Translations under genes and position numbers: made by a program | From: Rahnella inusitata | GTDB lineage: Bacteria > Pseudomonadota > Gammaproteobacteria > Enterobacterales > Enterobacteriaceae | Assembly (NCBI RefSeq): GCF_003263515.1 | Contig: NZ_JYDE01000044.1 | Span: forward strand, 1-64,000 | Reading direction: 5' to 3' | Length of the DNA stretch: 64,000 bases | Shown here: positions 50,817-60,227 of the stretch, one piece after another | Position numbering within the stretch: the first letter of the stretch is position 1 | How the letters are laid out: each line of letters starts with the position of its first letter | Notes under the pieces: model-generated | Database searches by the model: none | What the model was told of the DNA's origin: nothing | The model's input: only the letters and a program-made list of their open reading frames with translations

Positions 50817-50941
50817 TCCCGTCATCATTATTCCAGCCGCAGATGCGTTGGCTGCATTGACTCACCCTAATCACTTACCAAAGTAAGCTCATCGGGATCC
50901 GCTCATTCATCGCCTTCCTGCACCCGAATGATGTAGGGGCT
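50817..50941. repeat. Degenerate ERIC (IRU) element
   Basis: GTTGGCTGC, CTCACCC, TCACTTAC, GTAAGCTC, GGGAT and CGCCTTCCTGCA occur in the order and spacing of an enterobacterial repetitive intergenic consensus element, read in the ERIC2-to-ERIC1 reverse direction. The length, about 125 bp, matches the full element, with many single-base differences. It lies between the rnpB terminator and the yhaK stop. Identification rests on my memory of the consensus. Confidence 0.8.
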
Positions 50942-50950
50942 TCCAAACCG

Positions 50951-51655
50951 CTACACCGGCAAATCGATCAGCAATGCCCGCAGCGCGGTGCTGGCGGAGA
51001 CGGTCAGGCTATTTTCCTGATGAATGAATGCTCCATCGCCGCAGGCCAGTTTTTGGCATTCGCGGCTGGCTGAGCCCTGCGCATCCACCTGTCCGTGAAT
51101 TGACTGCAAATACGCACGCGGTCCGCGGATCGGAATCGAGATATGTTCGCCCGCCGCTAAATCCAGATGATGGATCCACACGCTTTGCCGCAGTTGCAGG
51201 CTGCCCGCTTCGCCATCCGGAGAAGCCAGCAGAAAACTTTTCGTATTTGGCAGCGCCATTTTTTGCGTCACCGGATTTTCATGCTCCGGGCAGGCATCAA
51301 GCCACAACTGCATGCGCGTCAGCGGCTGTTTCTCGCTGGTGTTCAGTTCGCTATAGCTGACATTGGCCTGCGTCGAGAGCAACGCGGCTTCACCGGCTTT
51401 CACCCGCACACTGTGCCCTTCGCTGTCGCGGTACTCTGCTTCACCCTGCAAGACCAGATTCAGCACGTCCACGCGCGGATAGGTTCGCGGCTGAAAACTG
51501 GCGCCTGGCGCCAGCACTTCCTGATTCAGCACACGCAGTGAGGCGTAGCCCATCAGTTTAGGATCGAAGTAGTGACCAAAGGAAAATGTGTAGCGGGCTT
51601 GCAGCCAGCCAAAATCAGCGGTGCCGCACTCTTTTGCCGTTCTGCTGGTAATCAT
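50951..51655 (-). CDS. yhaK: Pirin-like bicupin YhaK
   Basis: A 234-residue cytosolic bicupin of the pirin family. It shares RYTFSFGHYFDPKLMGYASLRVLNQEVLAPGASFQPRTYPRVDVLN with E. coli YhaK, a redox-sensitive protein of unknown activity. MITSRTAKECG at 51655 is the family start. It is divergent from yhaJ, its usual neighbour and likely regulator. Confidence 0.95.
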   Translation of the reverse strand: MITSRTAKECGTADFGWLQARYTFSFGHYFDPKLMGYASLRVLNQEVLAPGASFQPRTYPRVDVLNLVLQGEAEYRDSEGHSVRVKAGEAALLSTQANVSYSELNTSEKQPLTRMQLWLDACPEHENPVTQKMALPNTKSFLLASPDGEAGSLQLRQSVWIHHLDLAAGEHISIPIRGPRAYLQSIHGQVDAQGSASRECQKLACGDGAFIHQENSLTVSASTALRALLIDLPV

Positions 51656-51765
51656 GGCGGTCGCCTCAGTTAAAAATTTCAATGGATAAATGGTAAGCGT
51701 CTGGACGTGTGATTGTTAGCCAGTTAATCTGGTCGCTATATTCAAATTTCCTGAAAGAGAAAAGA

Positions 51766-52671
51766 ATGGCTAAGGATCGCGCACTCACACTGGAAGCCTT
51801 AAGGGTCATGGACGCCATAGACCGGCGCGGCAGTTTTGCCGCCGCTGCCGATGAGCTGGGCCGCGTCCCGTCAGCCCTGAGCTACACCATGCAGAAGTTG
51901 GAAGAGGAGCTGGACGTAGTGCTGTTTGACCGTTCAGGTCATCGGACAAAATTCACCAATGTGGGCCGTATGCTGCTCGAACGTGGTCGCGTACTGCTGG
52001 AAGCAGCGGATAAACTGACCGTCGATGCCGAAGCGCTGGCGCGTGGCTGGGAAACGCAGATCACCATCGTCTGTGAAGCGCTGTCACCGGCGACTAAACT
52101 CTTTCCGCTGGTCGAAAAACTGGCGCTGAAAGCCAATACGCAGGTGTCGTTGATCACCGAAGTGCTGGCCGGTGCCTGGGAACGTCTTGAGCAGGGCCGC
52201 GCTGACATCGTCATCGCCCCCGATATGCACTTCCGCTCATCAACGGAAATCAACAGCCGTAAGCTGTATAAGCTGGTCAGCGTCTATGTAGCCGCACCGG
52301 ATCATCCCATCCATCTGGAAGCGGAACCGCTCTCTGACGTCAGCCGCGTGAAATATCGTGGGATTGCCGTGGCCGATACCGCCCGTGAGCGTCCGGTGCT
52401 GACCGTGCAGCTGCTGGACAAACAACAACGTCTGACGGTAAGTACGCTGGAAGAAAAGCGTCAGGCTTTGCTGGCAGGCTTAGGTGTGGCGACGATGCCT
52501 TATCCGATGGTGGAAAAAGACATCGCCGAAGGGCGTTTGCGGGTGGTGAGTGCGGAATACAATCACGAAACCGACATCATTATGGCCTGGCGTCGCGACA
52601 GTATGGGGGAAGCAAAAGCCTGGTTCCTGCGCGAAATCGTCAAACTGCTGGGCACGCGAGAAGTGAAGTGA
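51766..52671 (+). CDS. yhaJ: LysR-family regulator YhaJ
   Basis: The 301-residue LysR-type regulator has its wHTH at about 6-65 (LEALRVMDAIDRRGSFAAAADELGRVPSALSYTMQKLEEEL) and a periplasmic-binding-like effector domain. In E. coli YhaJ responds to aromatic compounds such as quinols and activates yhaK and yqjF-type genes, which are both neighbours here. The start at 51766 is chosen over one 19 codons upstream by homology. Confidence 0.95.
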   Translation: MAKDRALTLEALRVMDAIDRRGSFAAAADELGRVPSALSYTMQKLEEELDVVLFDRSGHRTKFTNVGRMLLERGRVLLEAADKLTVDAEALARGWETQITIVCEALSPATKLFPLVEKLALKANTQVSLITEVLAGAWERLEQGRADIVIAPDMHFRSSTEINSRKLYKLVSVYVAAPDHPIHLEAEPLSDVSRVKYRGIAVADTARERPVLTVQLLDKQQRLTVSTLEEKRQALLAGLGVATMPYPMVEKDIAEGRLRVVSAEYNHETDIIMAWRRDSMGEAKAWFLREIVKLLGTREVK

Positions 52672-52708
52672 TTCTTTTCACTCATTAACAAGCCCATATT
52701 CCACGCCG

Positions 52709-52734
52709 TCCTTCCCCTTGTGAAAGGGGAAGGA
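52709..52734. repeat. GC-rich hairpin resembling the one at 70-89
   Basis: CCTTCCCCTT and AAGGGGAAGG form a 10-bp stem, between the convergent yhaJ and yqjG stops. It has the same CCTYCCCCTT/GGGGRRGG pattern as the hairpin next to rnk. It may act as a weak bidirectional terminator. Confidence 0.5.
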
Positions 52735-52739
52735 GCCGG

Positions 52740-53723
52740 TCAGAAGCGGGTATCGCGACCGTGATCCGATTCTAAATCCTGCGCCGGGCCGGTGGAGATA
52801 ATGCCGTGGGGATTAATCGTCGCGTGGCTGCGGTAATAGTGGTTGCGGATGTGCGCGAAGTCGGTGGTGTCACGGATACCCGGCATCTGATAGATATCGC
52901 GCAGGAAGCCGTAAAGATTCGGGTAATCGCTGATGCGGCGACGGTCGCATTTGAAATGCGTAACGTACACCGGATCAAATCGCACCAGCGTGGTCCACAG
53001 ACGCAGATCGGCTTCGGTCAGCTGATTGCCGGTCAGATAGCGGTGTTTACCCAGTAAATCCTCCGCGCGTTCCAGCGCAGCAAACACGCCATCCACCGCT
53101 TCATCGTAAGCATCCTGAGACGTTGCGAAACCGGCTTTATACACGCCGTTGTTGAGCTGCGGATATACCCATTCATTAATCTCATCGATCGCCGGACGTA
53201 ACGACTGCGGATAATAATCGCCCGCCCGCGCACCGACGGCGTCAAACGCGCTGTTGAACATGCGGAGGATATCGGCGGATTCGTTGCTGACAATAGTCTG
53301 CTGTTTTTTGTCCCACAGGATCGGTACGGTGACGCGTCCGGTGTAGTCCTTCTGCGCGCGCAGATAGACTTCATAGGCAAAATTCAGGTGATACAGATTG
53401 TCGCCGGTAGCGGCCGGGAAATCAGTCCCGAAGGTCCAGCCATTTTCCAGCATCAGCGGATGCACGACGGAAACCGGAATAATATCCTCGAGGCCTTTTA
53501 GCGTGCGCATCAGCAGAGTCCGGTGCGCCCACGGGCAGGCGAGGGAAACATAAAGATGATAGCGGTCGCGTTCTGCCGCAAAACCGCCTACGCCATGTTC
53601 ACCGGGAGTGCCGTCGGGCGTTACCCAGTTACGGAATTGCGATACGGAACGTTTGAAGTGTCCGCCGGTAGACTTGGTGTCATACCAGATGTCTTGCCAG
53701 ATGCCATCTACTAATTGTCCCAT
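52740..53723 (-). CDS. yqjG: Glutathionyl-hydroquinone reductase YqjG
   Basis: A 327-residue Xi-class glutathione transferase that reduces glutathionyl-hydroquinones. The catalytic C63 is in YVSLACPWAHRTLLMRTLKGLEDIIPVSVVHP. The C-terminal helical GST domain begins near residue 170. It follows yqjF on the same strand but a terminator separates them. Confidence 0.95.
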   Translation of the reverse strand: MGQLVDGIWQDIWYDTKSTGGHFKRSVSQFRNWVTPDGTPGEHGVGGFAAERDRYHLYVSLACPWAHRTLLMRTLKGLEDIIPVSVVHPLMLENGWTFGTDFPAATGDNLYHLNFAYEVYLRAQKDYTGRVTVPILWDKKQQTIVSNESADILRMFNSAFDAVGARAGDYYPQSLRPAIDEINEWVYPQLNNGVYKAGFATSQDAYDEAVDGVFAALERAEDLLGKHRYLTGNQLTEADLRLWTTLVRFDPVYVTHFKCDRRRISDYPNLYGFLRDIYQMPGIRDTTDFAHIRNHYYRSHATINPHGIISTGPAQDLESDHGRDTRF

Positions 53724-53759
53724 GGTCTTCTACCTTGTTTTCAGATGTTTTTTTCAGAA

Positions 53760-53793
53760 ATAAAAAAGGGCGAGGTGATAAATCACATCGCCC
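53760..53793 (-). terminator. Terminator of yqjF
   Basis: On the minus strand GGGCGATGTGA pairs with TCACCTCGCCC (one mismatch) around a 4-base loop and is followed by TTTTTTATTTC. Confidence 0.88.
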
Positions 53794-53878
53794 TGCAGGT
53801 CTTACATATTATCTAATTATTCAAGTATAGCTGGGTATTGCCGGAGCGATGTCCGGCGTTTTCCCTGGTGTCGGGCAA

Positions 53879-54271
53879 TTACCAGTTTTTCTTGATCAGA
53901 CGGTCGATGCTGAACGCACCAGGGCCTGAAGCAAACAAGACGAAGAAACCACCGGCGATGGACAGGTTTTTCATGAACATCATTTGGTTTACGCCCTGAG
54001 CGAAATCAGTGTGGAAGATAAGCGCGGTCAGGATGGTGAAGACGGCGGTAATCAACGCTGTGGTACGGGTGAAGAAACCGAACAAAATCGCCAGGCCGCC
54101 GCCAAATTCCAGCAGGATGGTCAGTGGCAGGAAGAAGCTTGGCACGCCCATGGAAGCCATGTAACCGGCGGTTGCGGAGTAGCCATTGATTTTGCCCCAA
54201 CCTGCAACGATAAACAGAATTGGCATCAGAATACGGGCAACCAGCAGGGCAGTGTCTTGTAACTTAGTCAT
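53879..54271 (-). CDS. yqjF: DoxX-family membrane protein YqjF
   Basis: The 130-residue DoxX-like protein has four membrane helices (about 7-25, 45-66, 70-88, 100-120). In E. coli yqjF responds to nitroaromatics via YhaJ. The N-terminal KLQDTALLVARILMPILFIVAGWGKINGY is typical. The enzymatic role is unproved. A terminator lies upstream, so it forms its own unit. Confidence 0.92.
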   Translation of the reverse strand: MTKLQDTALLVARILMPILFIVAGWGKINGYSATAGYMASMGVPSFFLPLTILLEFGGGLAILFGFFTRTTALITAVFTILTALIFHTDFAQGVNQMMFMKNLSIAGGFFVLFASGPGAFSIDRLIKKNW

Positions 54272-54464
54272 CTTATTTCTCTCCGAACGTCATGTGCTCA
54301 AATTGAGCTTTAAATGTTACCGGCCCGGTCGGAAAATGTTTCCTGCCGTTACCGCATCAGTTGATGACGAGATAATAGGGGGAATGAAGACGCTTTGTTA
54401 GCAAGTAAATCTGTCTGATAGCTTCAAAAAAATTGAACGGGCTTAAGATTGTTATTCAAAAAGA

Positions 54465-54493
54465 AAAGGGCCGGATGAATGTTCATCCGGCCC
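54465..54493 (-). terminator. Terminator of the yqjCDEK block
   Basis: On the minus strand GGGCCGGATGA pairs with TCATCCGGCCC around 4 bases, followed by TTTTCTTTTTG, 37 bp after the yqjK stop. The rest of the gap to yqjF shows no gene. Confidence 0.92.
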
Positions 54494-54529
54494 TCAGACG
54501 TGAAAGCATTGATGCTAAGAGCAGAGCGC

Positions 54530-54814
54530 TTATTTCTGAGCGAACGTTTTACGGAACAGACGTACCGTTCCCCAGATCCCGAAAGCGCGTCGTGACCAGC
54601 GGACAATCACGCTGGGATGGCGAATACCGTAGACGGCGACCAGACTGGAGCCGACCACCAGATATTTACGCATATCCACGAGTTTCACCCAGCCGCGGTC
54701 GATTTTTGCAGTGGCATCCAGCCAGTCAGCACTGGCATGAGATAACTCATTCCGCTGGCGCTGTATCTTGCGCAAAAGTCTGACTTTCTCGATAGCGCGG
54801 TCCGGGGTGCTCAT
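54530..54814 (-). CDS. yqjK: YqjK-like family protein
   Basis: A 94-residue small basic protein (about fifteen arginine and lysine residues) with a heptad-like N-terminus RAIEKVRLLRKIQRQRNELSHASADWLDATAKIDRGW and one possible membrane segment, YLVVGSSLVAVYGI. The family has no established function. Its start overlaps yqjE by four bases. Confidence 0.9.
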   Translation of the reverse strand: MSTPDRAIEKVRLLRKIQRQRNELSHASADWLDATAKIDRGWVKLVDMRKYLVVGSSLVAVYGIRHPSVIVRWSRRAFGIWGTVRLFRKTFAQK

Positions 54815-55218
54815 TGCTCGTCATCCTTCTCAAGCAGGGCGCGATCGACGTCAAGTTGCTTACGCGTGAGGCTGAGCAGCGTGGAGCGCTTAGCTTTCGC
54901 CAGCGTCATTGCGCCCAGAATCACCGCCAGCAGCAGCAGTACGCCGGTCGTGGTGCCCATAGCCATCAGGCGATAAGCCGGATCGATTGCCCAGAAGAGA
55001 ACAACCAGCAGGCTCATCAGGCCGAAGGCAGTAAAGATCAGGGTAATACCGGCCATGAGCAGCAATTGGAAAATATTGGCCTTTTCCTCTTCCAGCTCAA
55101 TAACGGCCAGTCTGACGCGCGTTTCGACAATGCCGACCACCACGGTGGCGACACGTTGAATAATGTCGAAAAGCCCTTTACCCGGTCCTTGTGGTGCAGG
55201 TTTTAACGGTTCAGCCAT
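54811..55218 (-). CDS. yqjE: Phage holin family protein YqjE
   Basis: The 135-residue DUF1469 protein has two membrane helices (about 50-74 and 82-108) and a hydrophilic C-terminus. Despite the holin name it is chromosomal and co-occurs with YqjD and YqjK in stationary phase. It starts 3 bp after yqjD. Confidence 0.92.
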   Translation of the reverse strand: MAEPLKPAPQGPGKGLFDIIQRVATVVVGIVETRVRLAVIELEEEKANIFQLLLMAGITLIFTAFGLMSLLVVLFWAIDPAYRLMAMGTTTGVLLLLAVILGAMTLAKAKRSTLLSLTRKQLDVDRALLEKDDEQ

Positions 55219-55220
55219 AA

Positions 55221-55523
55221 TTATCGGCGAGCTAACAGAACGCCGATGACTACGCCGACCGCGGCACCAATACCGACGCCCGTCCAGGGTTTTTCATGTA
55301 CATAATCGTCGGCTTTGCCGGCAATTTCTTTAGTCTGATAGGCAATTTTGTCACCCGTATCGCTCAGACGTGCGCGCGTATCTTTGAGCAGGGATTCTGC
55401 TTTACCACGCAGTTTATCGAGTTCAGCTTTCGGCTTATCGGTAGAGGTCTGGAGCACTTCTTCCAGGGTATCCGCCAATGACTTTAATTCAGCCCGCAGT
55501 TGTTCTGATGTATTACTCGCCAT
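55221..55523 (-). CDS. yqjD: ElaB/YqjD/DUF883 family membrane-anchored ribosome-binding protein
   Basis: A 100-residue tail-anchored protein: a long amphipathic helix from about 5 to 75 with many K/E pairs, then the C-terminal membrane segment WTGVGIGAAVGVVIGVLLARR. In E. coli YqjD binds ribosomes in stationary phase and is RpoS-dependent. It heads the yqjD-E-K unit. Confidence 0.93.
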   Translation of the reverse strand: MASNTSEQLRAELKSLADTLEEVLQTSTDKPKAELDKLRGKAESLLKDTRARLSDTGDKIAYQTKEIAGKADDYVHEKPWTGVGIGAAVGVVIGVLLARR

Positions 55524-55671
55524 GTGTAAGTCACTCCATACGTTAACTGATTCGAACTTTTAACATAGCGGATATTCGGGTGATCGCAAATGCGAATTGT
55601 CTGTTTCAAAAAGCAAGATCACCCAAAAATCCGCCGTGGGAAGGGGAAAAATCACCTCTGACGGAATGAAA

Positions 55672-56049
55672 TCAGTGGCCCTGGGCCTGTTTCAGTTCCG
55701 CTTGTGCTTCCTGCAACTTCTGCTGTTTTTTAACGATTTTGTCATGATCGCCTTTTGCCTGAGCTTCTTTCAGCTCCTGCTCGCGCTCGCTGACTTTTTC
55801 ACGTTTCTCTTCAACACGTTTTTCATTCTCAGCTTTCAGGCCGGCGTCGGTACAATGCGCCTTATTTTCACGCAGCGCTTTCTCCAGACCATTCACGCGG
55901 TTCTGATTTTTGTGCGCGCGGGCTTCGTCGATTTGTTTCTGAATTTCGTGTTGTTTGGTCACACAGCTTTCAGGCTGTGGTGCAGCAAAGCTGGCCGTGG
56001 TGAAGAGTAACGCAGGGGTTAAAAGCAGTGCAGATAAGGTCAGTTTCAT
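55672..56049 (-). CDS. yqjC: DUF1090 family exported protein YqjC
   Basis: This 125-residue protein has a signal peptide ending AALLFTTASFA (about residue 22) and a helical, highly charged mature part with coiled-coil character (EKREKVSEREQELKEAQAKGDHDKIVKKQQKLQEAQ). Two cysteines (ESCVTK, AHCTDA) probably form a disulfide. The function is unknown. It is preceded by a hairpin that separates it from mzrA. Confidence 0.92.
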   Translation of the reverse strand: MKLTLSALLLTPALLFTTASFAAPQPESCVTKQHEIQKQIDEARAHKNQNRVNGLEKALRENKAHCTDAGLKAENEKRVEEKREKVSEREQELKEAQAKGDHDKIVKKQQKLQEAQAELKQAQGH

Positions 56050-56147
56050 CGTATAGCTTCCTTTTGATGGTTAAGTGAGTGTGGCACTTAATTCCTTGAA
56101 TATAGAACGTCGAACAATAGATTTTATGAATAACTATCTTATAAATA

Positions 56148-56174
56148 ATATCACCGCCAAATGGGCGGTGATAT
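56148..56174 (-). terminator. Terminator of yqjA-mzrA
   Basis: ATATCACCGCC and GGCGGTGATAT form an 11-bp perfect stem around 5 bases; the minus-strand continuation is TATTTATAAG. It lies 31 bp after mzrA. Confidence 0.8.
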
Positions 56175-56204
56175 CAGACAATTTAACCAAAACAGCCAAA
56201 GTGC

Positions 56205-56588
56205 TTATCCAAACTTCAACCGGTCGCGGTTGAGCTTATCCAGCCAGACCCTCGTACGGGGCGGCTCACAGTTCTGGATGAGGAATCCGGGCGGCAGAAT
56301 ATCCTGTAAAACGCTTTGCGCCATCTGGCGCTGTTCAGAGGAATCGAGCTGAACCACTAAACCGTCATTAAGTGGCGTAATGCTTTTGATGTGGATCCCA
56401 CGCTGGCTAAGCCCCTGATAAACAAAAAAGCCGTCAGGCAGCGAAATCCCTGCTTTAGCCGGGCGAATTTGCAGCGCATTGCCGTTGGCGGGGATCCGTG
56501 AAATAGCCAGCCCGATCATGGCAGCGGTGGCCAGCAGCATGATCATCACCGGCAAGAGAAGAGAACGTTTCATAAACCTGCGGCTCAT
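56205..56588 (-). CDS. mzrA: EnvZ/OmpR modulator MzrA
   Basis: A 127-residue bitopic inner-membrane protein that links Cpx stress to EnvZ/OmpR in E. coli. The single N-terminal helix ([22 protein letters not shown]) is followed by a periplasmic domain. It overlaps the yqjA stop by one base (TAATG), so the two are coupled. Confidence 0.92.
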   Translation of the reverse strand: MSRRFMKRSLLLPVMIMLLATAAMIGLAISRIPANGNALQIRPAKAGISLPDGFFVYQGLSQRGIHIKSITPLNDGLVVQLDSSEQRQMAQSVLQDILPPGFLIQNCEPPRTRVWLDKLNRDRLKFG

Positions 56589-57268
56589 TATGCGCTTTTG
56601 CCTTTGTTCTGGCGGTCGGCGTGTTTTTTACGCCACAGCACGACAATCGAACCGACCAGCCCGCCGACCAGCAACAGCACCGGCAATAACATCAGACAGT
56701 TCATCACCTGATCTTCGTATTTCAGGAACAGCGGCGTTTTACCGAGAAAATAGCCCAGCGAGGTCAGGATCATGATCCACAGGAATCCGCTGACCCAGTT
56801 GAAGAACTGAAAGCGGCTATTGCTCAGCCCGGATAAACCGGCGATGGTCGGCAACAGGGTGCGAACGAAGGCCAGAAAGCGCCCCACCAACAGAGCCGAA
56901 AGACCGTGTTTATGGAACAGCGCGTGGGCACGTTCGTGATAATGGACAGGCAAATGCCCGAGCCAGCTTTGGACTATCCGCGTATTGCCCAGCCATTTCC
57001 CCTGCACATAACTGAGCCAGCAACCCAGGCTGGCGGCGGTGGTGAGCAGGAAAATGGTGAGCGGGAAATTCATCGCGTCTTTGGCGATCAGCACGCCGAC
57101 CAAAATTAACAGGCTGTCGCCGGGCAAAAACGCCGCAGGTAGCAGGCCGTTTTCAAGAAAGATGATCATGAATAAAATCAGGTACAGCGCCCAGACCAGG
57201 GAAGGGTCAGCCAGGGTTTTATAATCTTGTTGCCAGAGTGCATCGATGAGAGAACTGATAATTTCCAT
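56588..57268 (-). CDS. yqjA: DedA-family membrane protein YqjA
   Basis: The 226-residue DedA-family protein is linked in E. coli to membrane potential, alkaline pH and drug tolerance, with Ygh[23 protein letters not shown] and [36 protein letters not shown] carry the family's acidic and arginine residues. The C-terminal tail [13 protein letters not shown] is slightly longer than in E. coli. Confidence 0.94.
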   Translation of the reverse strand: MEIISSLIDALWQQDYKTLADPSLVWALYLILFMIIFLENGLLPAAFLPGDSLLILVGVLIAKDAMNFPLTIFLLTTAASLGCWLSYVQGKWLGNTRIVQSWLGHLPVHYHERAHALFHKHGLSALLVGRFLAFVRTLLPTIAGLSGLSNSRFQFFNWVSGFLWIMILTSLGYFLGKTPLFLKYEDQVMNCLMLLPVLLLVGGLVGSIVVLWRKKHADRQNKGKSA

Positions 57269-57612
57269 CTGTTTCCTAAAACTCCATCATGTTCAGTGAG
57301 TCAGCGAAATACATCAGCGGAGAAACTGTCTCGACGCTGCCTGTAAGACTGATGTTGGTCGCCTCTTCCCTGGCGTGCGGTCTGGTTGCGTGTCTTGTGC
57401 GTTCCTACGCGTCATTTTGCCGTGTTTCACCTGGCGCAAACGGGTAAGAAAAGTCGTCTAACTGTAACAAAATAACAATAGCTCAGACAGGTAAATATAG
57501 CGCGTCGGGGCCGATCATTTAAGCCTGAAGCACGTTATGGAAAAGGGTTTTACATTGACTGACACTACTCGACAGTGACTGACAGGGAAGGGAAGTTTCA
57601 TGCAGAGGCAGG
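57269..57612. other. yqjA upstream region without genes
   Basis: About 340 bp hold the yqjA promoter region. I see no convincing CpxR pair (GTAAA-N5-GTAAA) and no open frame worth reporting. Confidence 0.4.
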
Positions 57613-57642
57613 AAAATGGCAGGTTGGGAGAATGAACCTGCC
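57613..57642 (-). terminator. Hairpin downstream of exuR
   Basis: GGCAGGTT pairs with AACCTGCC around 9 bases, followed on the minus strand by ATTTTCC. Confidence 0.65.
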
Positions 57643-57653
57643 GTAATGCGGCT

Positions 57654-58430
57654 TTATTTATTATTCACTAATGGCTGATCGAGATGAACCACCGGATTTT
57701 CTGAATACAGGTAACGGTCTACATTAAACTCGAAATCATCACTGGTGGCGCGGAAAAGCATTTGTTTGGTGTTTTCCAGATGCTGCCACATGGCCAGTTT
57801 TGCTGCGTGCGGATCGCGGCGGATCAACGCCTTGAGGATCAGGTCATGATCTTCACACCAGCTTTCGATCGACTTTTCGTCGATATGTTCATGCAACTTG
57901 CGCCAGTACGGATTGTGTAAGCGCTGGCTCCACATCTTTTCGACGATGGTGGCGAGTGCGCTGTTTTGCGTCGCCTGCGCCACCTGCACGTGAAATTTAA
58001 GATCCCATTCTGAATCACGGAACCGGTCTTCCTGCCGCGCATGCTCCTGAATTTCCATCAGGCGCATGATGTCCTGCTTGGTGACCTGCGTGGCGGCAAA
58101 CTCCGCGATATTACTTTCAATCAACTGGCGCGCCTGCAATAACTCAAACGGACCCGCGGTGCCAAATTCACTGCCGCAGTCCGGCACGACCAGATGGCGT
58201 TGCTGGTTGGACATCACATGAATGCCCGACCCTTTACGGACTTCCACATAACCTTCCACTTCCAGCATGATTATCGCTTCGCGCACCACGGTACGGCTGA
58301 CGTTCATTTCATCGGAAATCAGACGTTCGGCGGGAAGTTTCTCGCCAACCGGATAGACTCCGGTCTCAACGCGTTCCTTAAGCGTGGCAGCCAGTTGTTG
58401 ATAAAGGCGTCTGGTGTCTGTGGATTCCAT
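57654..58430 (-). CDS. exuR: Hexuronate regulon repressor ExuR
   Basis: A 258-residue GntR/FadR-family repressor of galacturonate/glucuronate genes. The wHTH is at about 10-75 ([44 protein letters not shown]), with an FCD domain after it. It lies 185 bp downstream of exuT on the same strand, in a separate unit with its own putative operator at 58488-58500. Confidence 0.95.
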   Translation of the reverse strand: MESTDTRRLYQQLAATLKERVETGVYPVGEKLPAERLISDEMNVSRTVVREAIIMLEVEGYVEVRKGSGIHVMSNQQRHLVVPDCGSEFGTAGPFELLQARQLIESNIAEFAATQVTKQDIMRLMEIQEHARQEDRFRDSEWDLKFHVQVAQATQNSALATIVEKMWSQRLHNPYWRKLHEHIDEKSIESWCEDHDLILKALIRRDPHAAKLAMWQHLENTKQMLFRATSDDFEFNVDRYLYSENPVVHLDQPLVNNK

Positions 58431-58487
58431 GTGAGTGCTCTTTAAAGTAGTGAACCTGCAACGAATGAGTCTGACAGATCCCGGGAC

Positions 58488-58500
58488 CTGTTATACAAGT
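58488..58500 (-). promoter_or_regulatory. Putative ExuR site upstream of exuR
   Basis: On the minus strand ACTTGTATAACAG, matching ACTTGT-N3-ACMG found twice more in the exuT-uxaC region. The TATAAC inside it may be the exuR -10, so binding would be autoregulatory. Confidence 0.5.
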
Positions 58501-58575
58501 ACCAGTATACGGTTTAAGAAGAGGGGATGCACCGTGCATTGGTCAGAAAGGCTGGGGGGATATCTCAGAAAAAGC

Positions 58576-58607
58576 AAAGCCCGGCAAAGGATCTTACCGG
58601 GCGGCAA
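58576..58607 (-). terminator. Terminator of exuT
   Basis: On the minus strand GCCCGGTAAGATCC can fold onto CTTTGCCGGGC and is followed by TTTGCTTTTTC, 9 bp after the exuT stop. Confidence 0.75.
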
Positions 58608-58615
58608 TCAGCGGA

Positions 58616-59908
58616 TCAGGCTTTCGCGGTTTTTAGCGGAGCCGGAACAGGTTCTACTGCGGAACGGTTTTGCAATACTGTCCAGATGATGATGGCACCC
58701 AGCAAGTCGAAGACGGCGAGCGCCGCAAACAGCGGGCTGAAACCGATGGTATCGGCCAACGCACCAACGACCAGCGCAAACAGGGTACTTGCCGTCCAGG
58801 CGGCCATCCCCGTCAGTCCGTTAGCTGTCGCCACTTCGTTACGACCAAACACGTCAGAGGAGAGTGTAATCAGCGCGCCAGACAGTGACTGGTGAGCAAA
58901 GCCACCCACACACAATAAAGCGATAGCTGCGTACGGGCTGGTGAACAGGCCGATCATGCCAGGGCCTATCATCAGGACTGCACCCATGGTCACGACCATT
59001 TTTCTGGAAACGATCAGGTTCACTTTAAAATGTTTCTGGAAGAACGGCGGCAGATAACCACCAAGGATACAGCCGAGGTCAGCAAACAGCATCGGCATCC
59101 AGGCGAACATCGCGATTTCTTTCAGGTTGAAGCCATACACCTTGAACATAAACAGCGGGATCCAAGCGTTGAATGTACCCCAGGCCGGTTCAGCCAGAAA
59201 ACGTGGCAGTGCGATACCCCAGAACTGACGGTTACGCAGGATATCCCAGGCAGACATTTTCTTGCCGTTGGTGGTTTGGTGCTGTGCTTCCTGACCTTCC
59301 AAAATGTAATCGCGTTCTTCGTTACTGAGTTTTTTCTGATCTTTCGGGTGTTTGTAGAGAACTAACCAACTGATCGCCCAAAGCATGCTGAGCGCACCGG
59401 TGATGACGAACGCGAGCTGCCAACTGTGCATGATGATGCACCAGACAACCAGCGGTGGCGCAATCATCCCGCCGATAGAAGAACCTACGTTAAAGTAACC
59501 GACGGCAATTGAACGTTCTTTTGCCGGGAACCATTCGCTGCTGGCTTTGAGGCCGGCAGGGATCATCGCGGCTTCTGCCATACCGACAGCACCACGCGCG
59601 ATGGCGAGGCCACCCCAGCTGCTGGCCAGCGCGGTCGCCATACAGAAGATGGCCCACATGATGGCAAACATGGCGTAACCGACTTTGGTGCCCATCACGT
59701 CGAGAACATAACCGGCTACCGGCTGCATCAGGGTATAGCAGGCGGAATAGGCGGCGATAATATAAGAATATTGCTGTGTACTGATGTTGAGCTGACTCAT
59801 CAGTGTCGGTGCTGCAGCGGCTATGGCGTTACGTGTTAAATAACCTAGTACAGTCCCGACGGTGACCAGCCCGATCATGTACCAGCGTAACCCTTTGATC
59901 TTACCCAT
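58616..59908 (-). CDS. exuT: Hexuronate transporter ExuT
   Basis: The 430-residue MFS transporter (ACS family) imports glucuronate and galacturonate. It has 12 predicted helices, with RWYMIGLVTVGTVLGYLTRNAIAAAAPTL at the N-terminus and a central hydrophilic loop near 195-235. It is transcribed away from uxaC. A class II CRP promoter predicted at about 60221 gives it a 313-nt leader. Confidence 0.95.
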   Translation of the reverse strand: MGKIKGLRWYMIGLVTVGTVLGYLTRNAIAAAAPTLMSQLNISTQQYSYIIAAYSACYTLMQPVAGYVLDVMGTKVGYAMFAIMWAIFCMATALASSWGGLAIARGAVGMAEAAMIPAGLKASSEWFPAKERSIAVGYFNVGSSIGGMIAPPLVVWCIIMHSWQLAFVITGALSMLWAISWLVLYKHPKDQKKLSNEERDYILEGQEAQHQTTNGKKMSAWDILRNRQFWGIALPRFLAEPAWGTFNAWIPLFMFKVYGFNLKEIAMFAWMPMLFADLGCILGGYLPPFFQKHFKVNLIVSRKMVVTMGAVLMIGPGMIGLFTSPYAAIALLCVGGFAHQSLSGALITLSSDVFGRNEVATANGLTGMAAWTASTLFALVVGALADTIGFSPLFAALAVFDLLGAIIIWTVLQNRSAVEPVPAPLKTAKA

Positions 59909-60227
59909 TTAACTCACTCCCAGTAAATAATCCGGCAATGACAGCTAAGGCTGTCATCGCACATTTCGCGCCATCTGACTCAGCATGGGCTTCTGGCTTT
60001 TCCTTAAAGTGTTTTCCGGGAACATCGCCGCCAGAGGATTTCGCTGGGGGGAGCTGCCCGATGACTCACGCACTGCTTTATTCTTATCTGTGCGTAAGGG
60101 TCCGATGAACTTCCTGCACACCAGAACAACTGCTTCACCTTTCGGCTGACTGCACCTGAGAAGTGTTGTCCGGCAACAGCGAAAGGACGTGGCAGGTAAT
60201 CTCTGACGCTCTTGTCCGGACGCAGCA

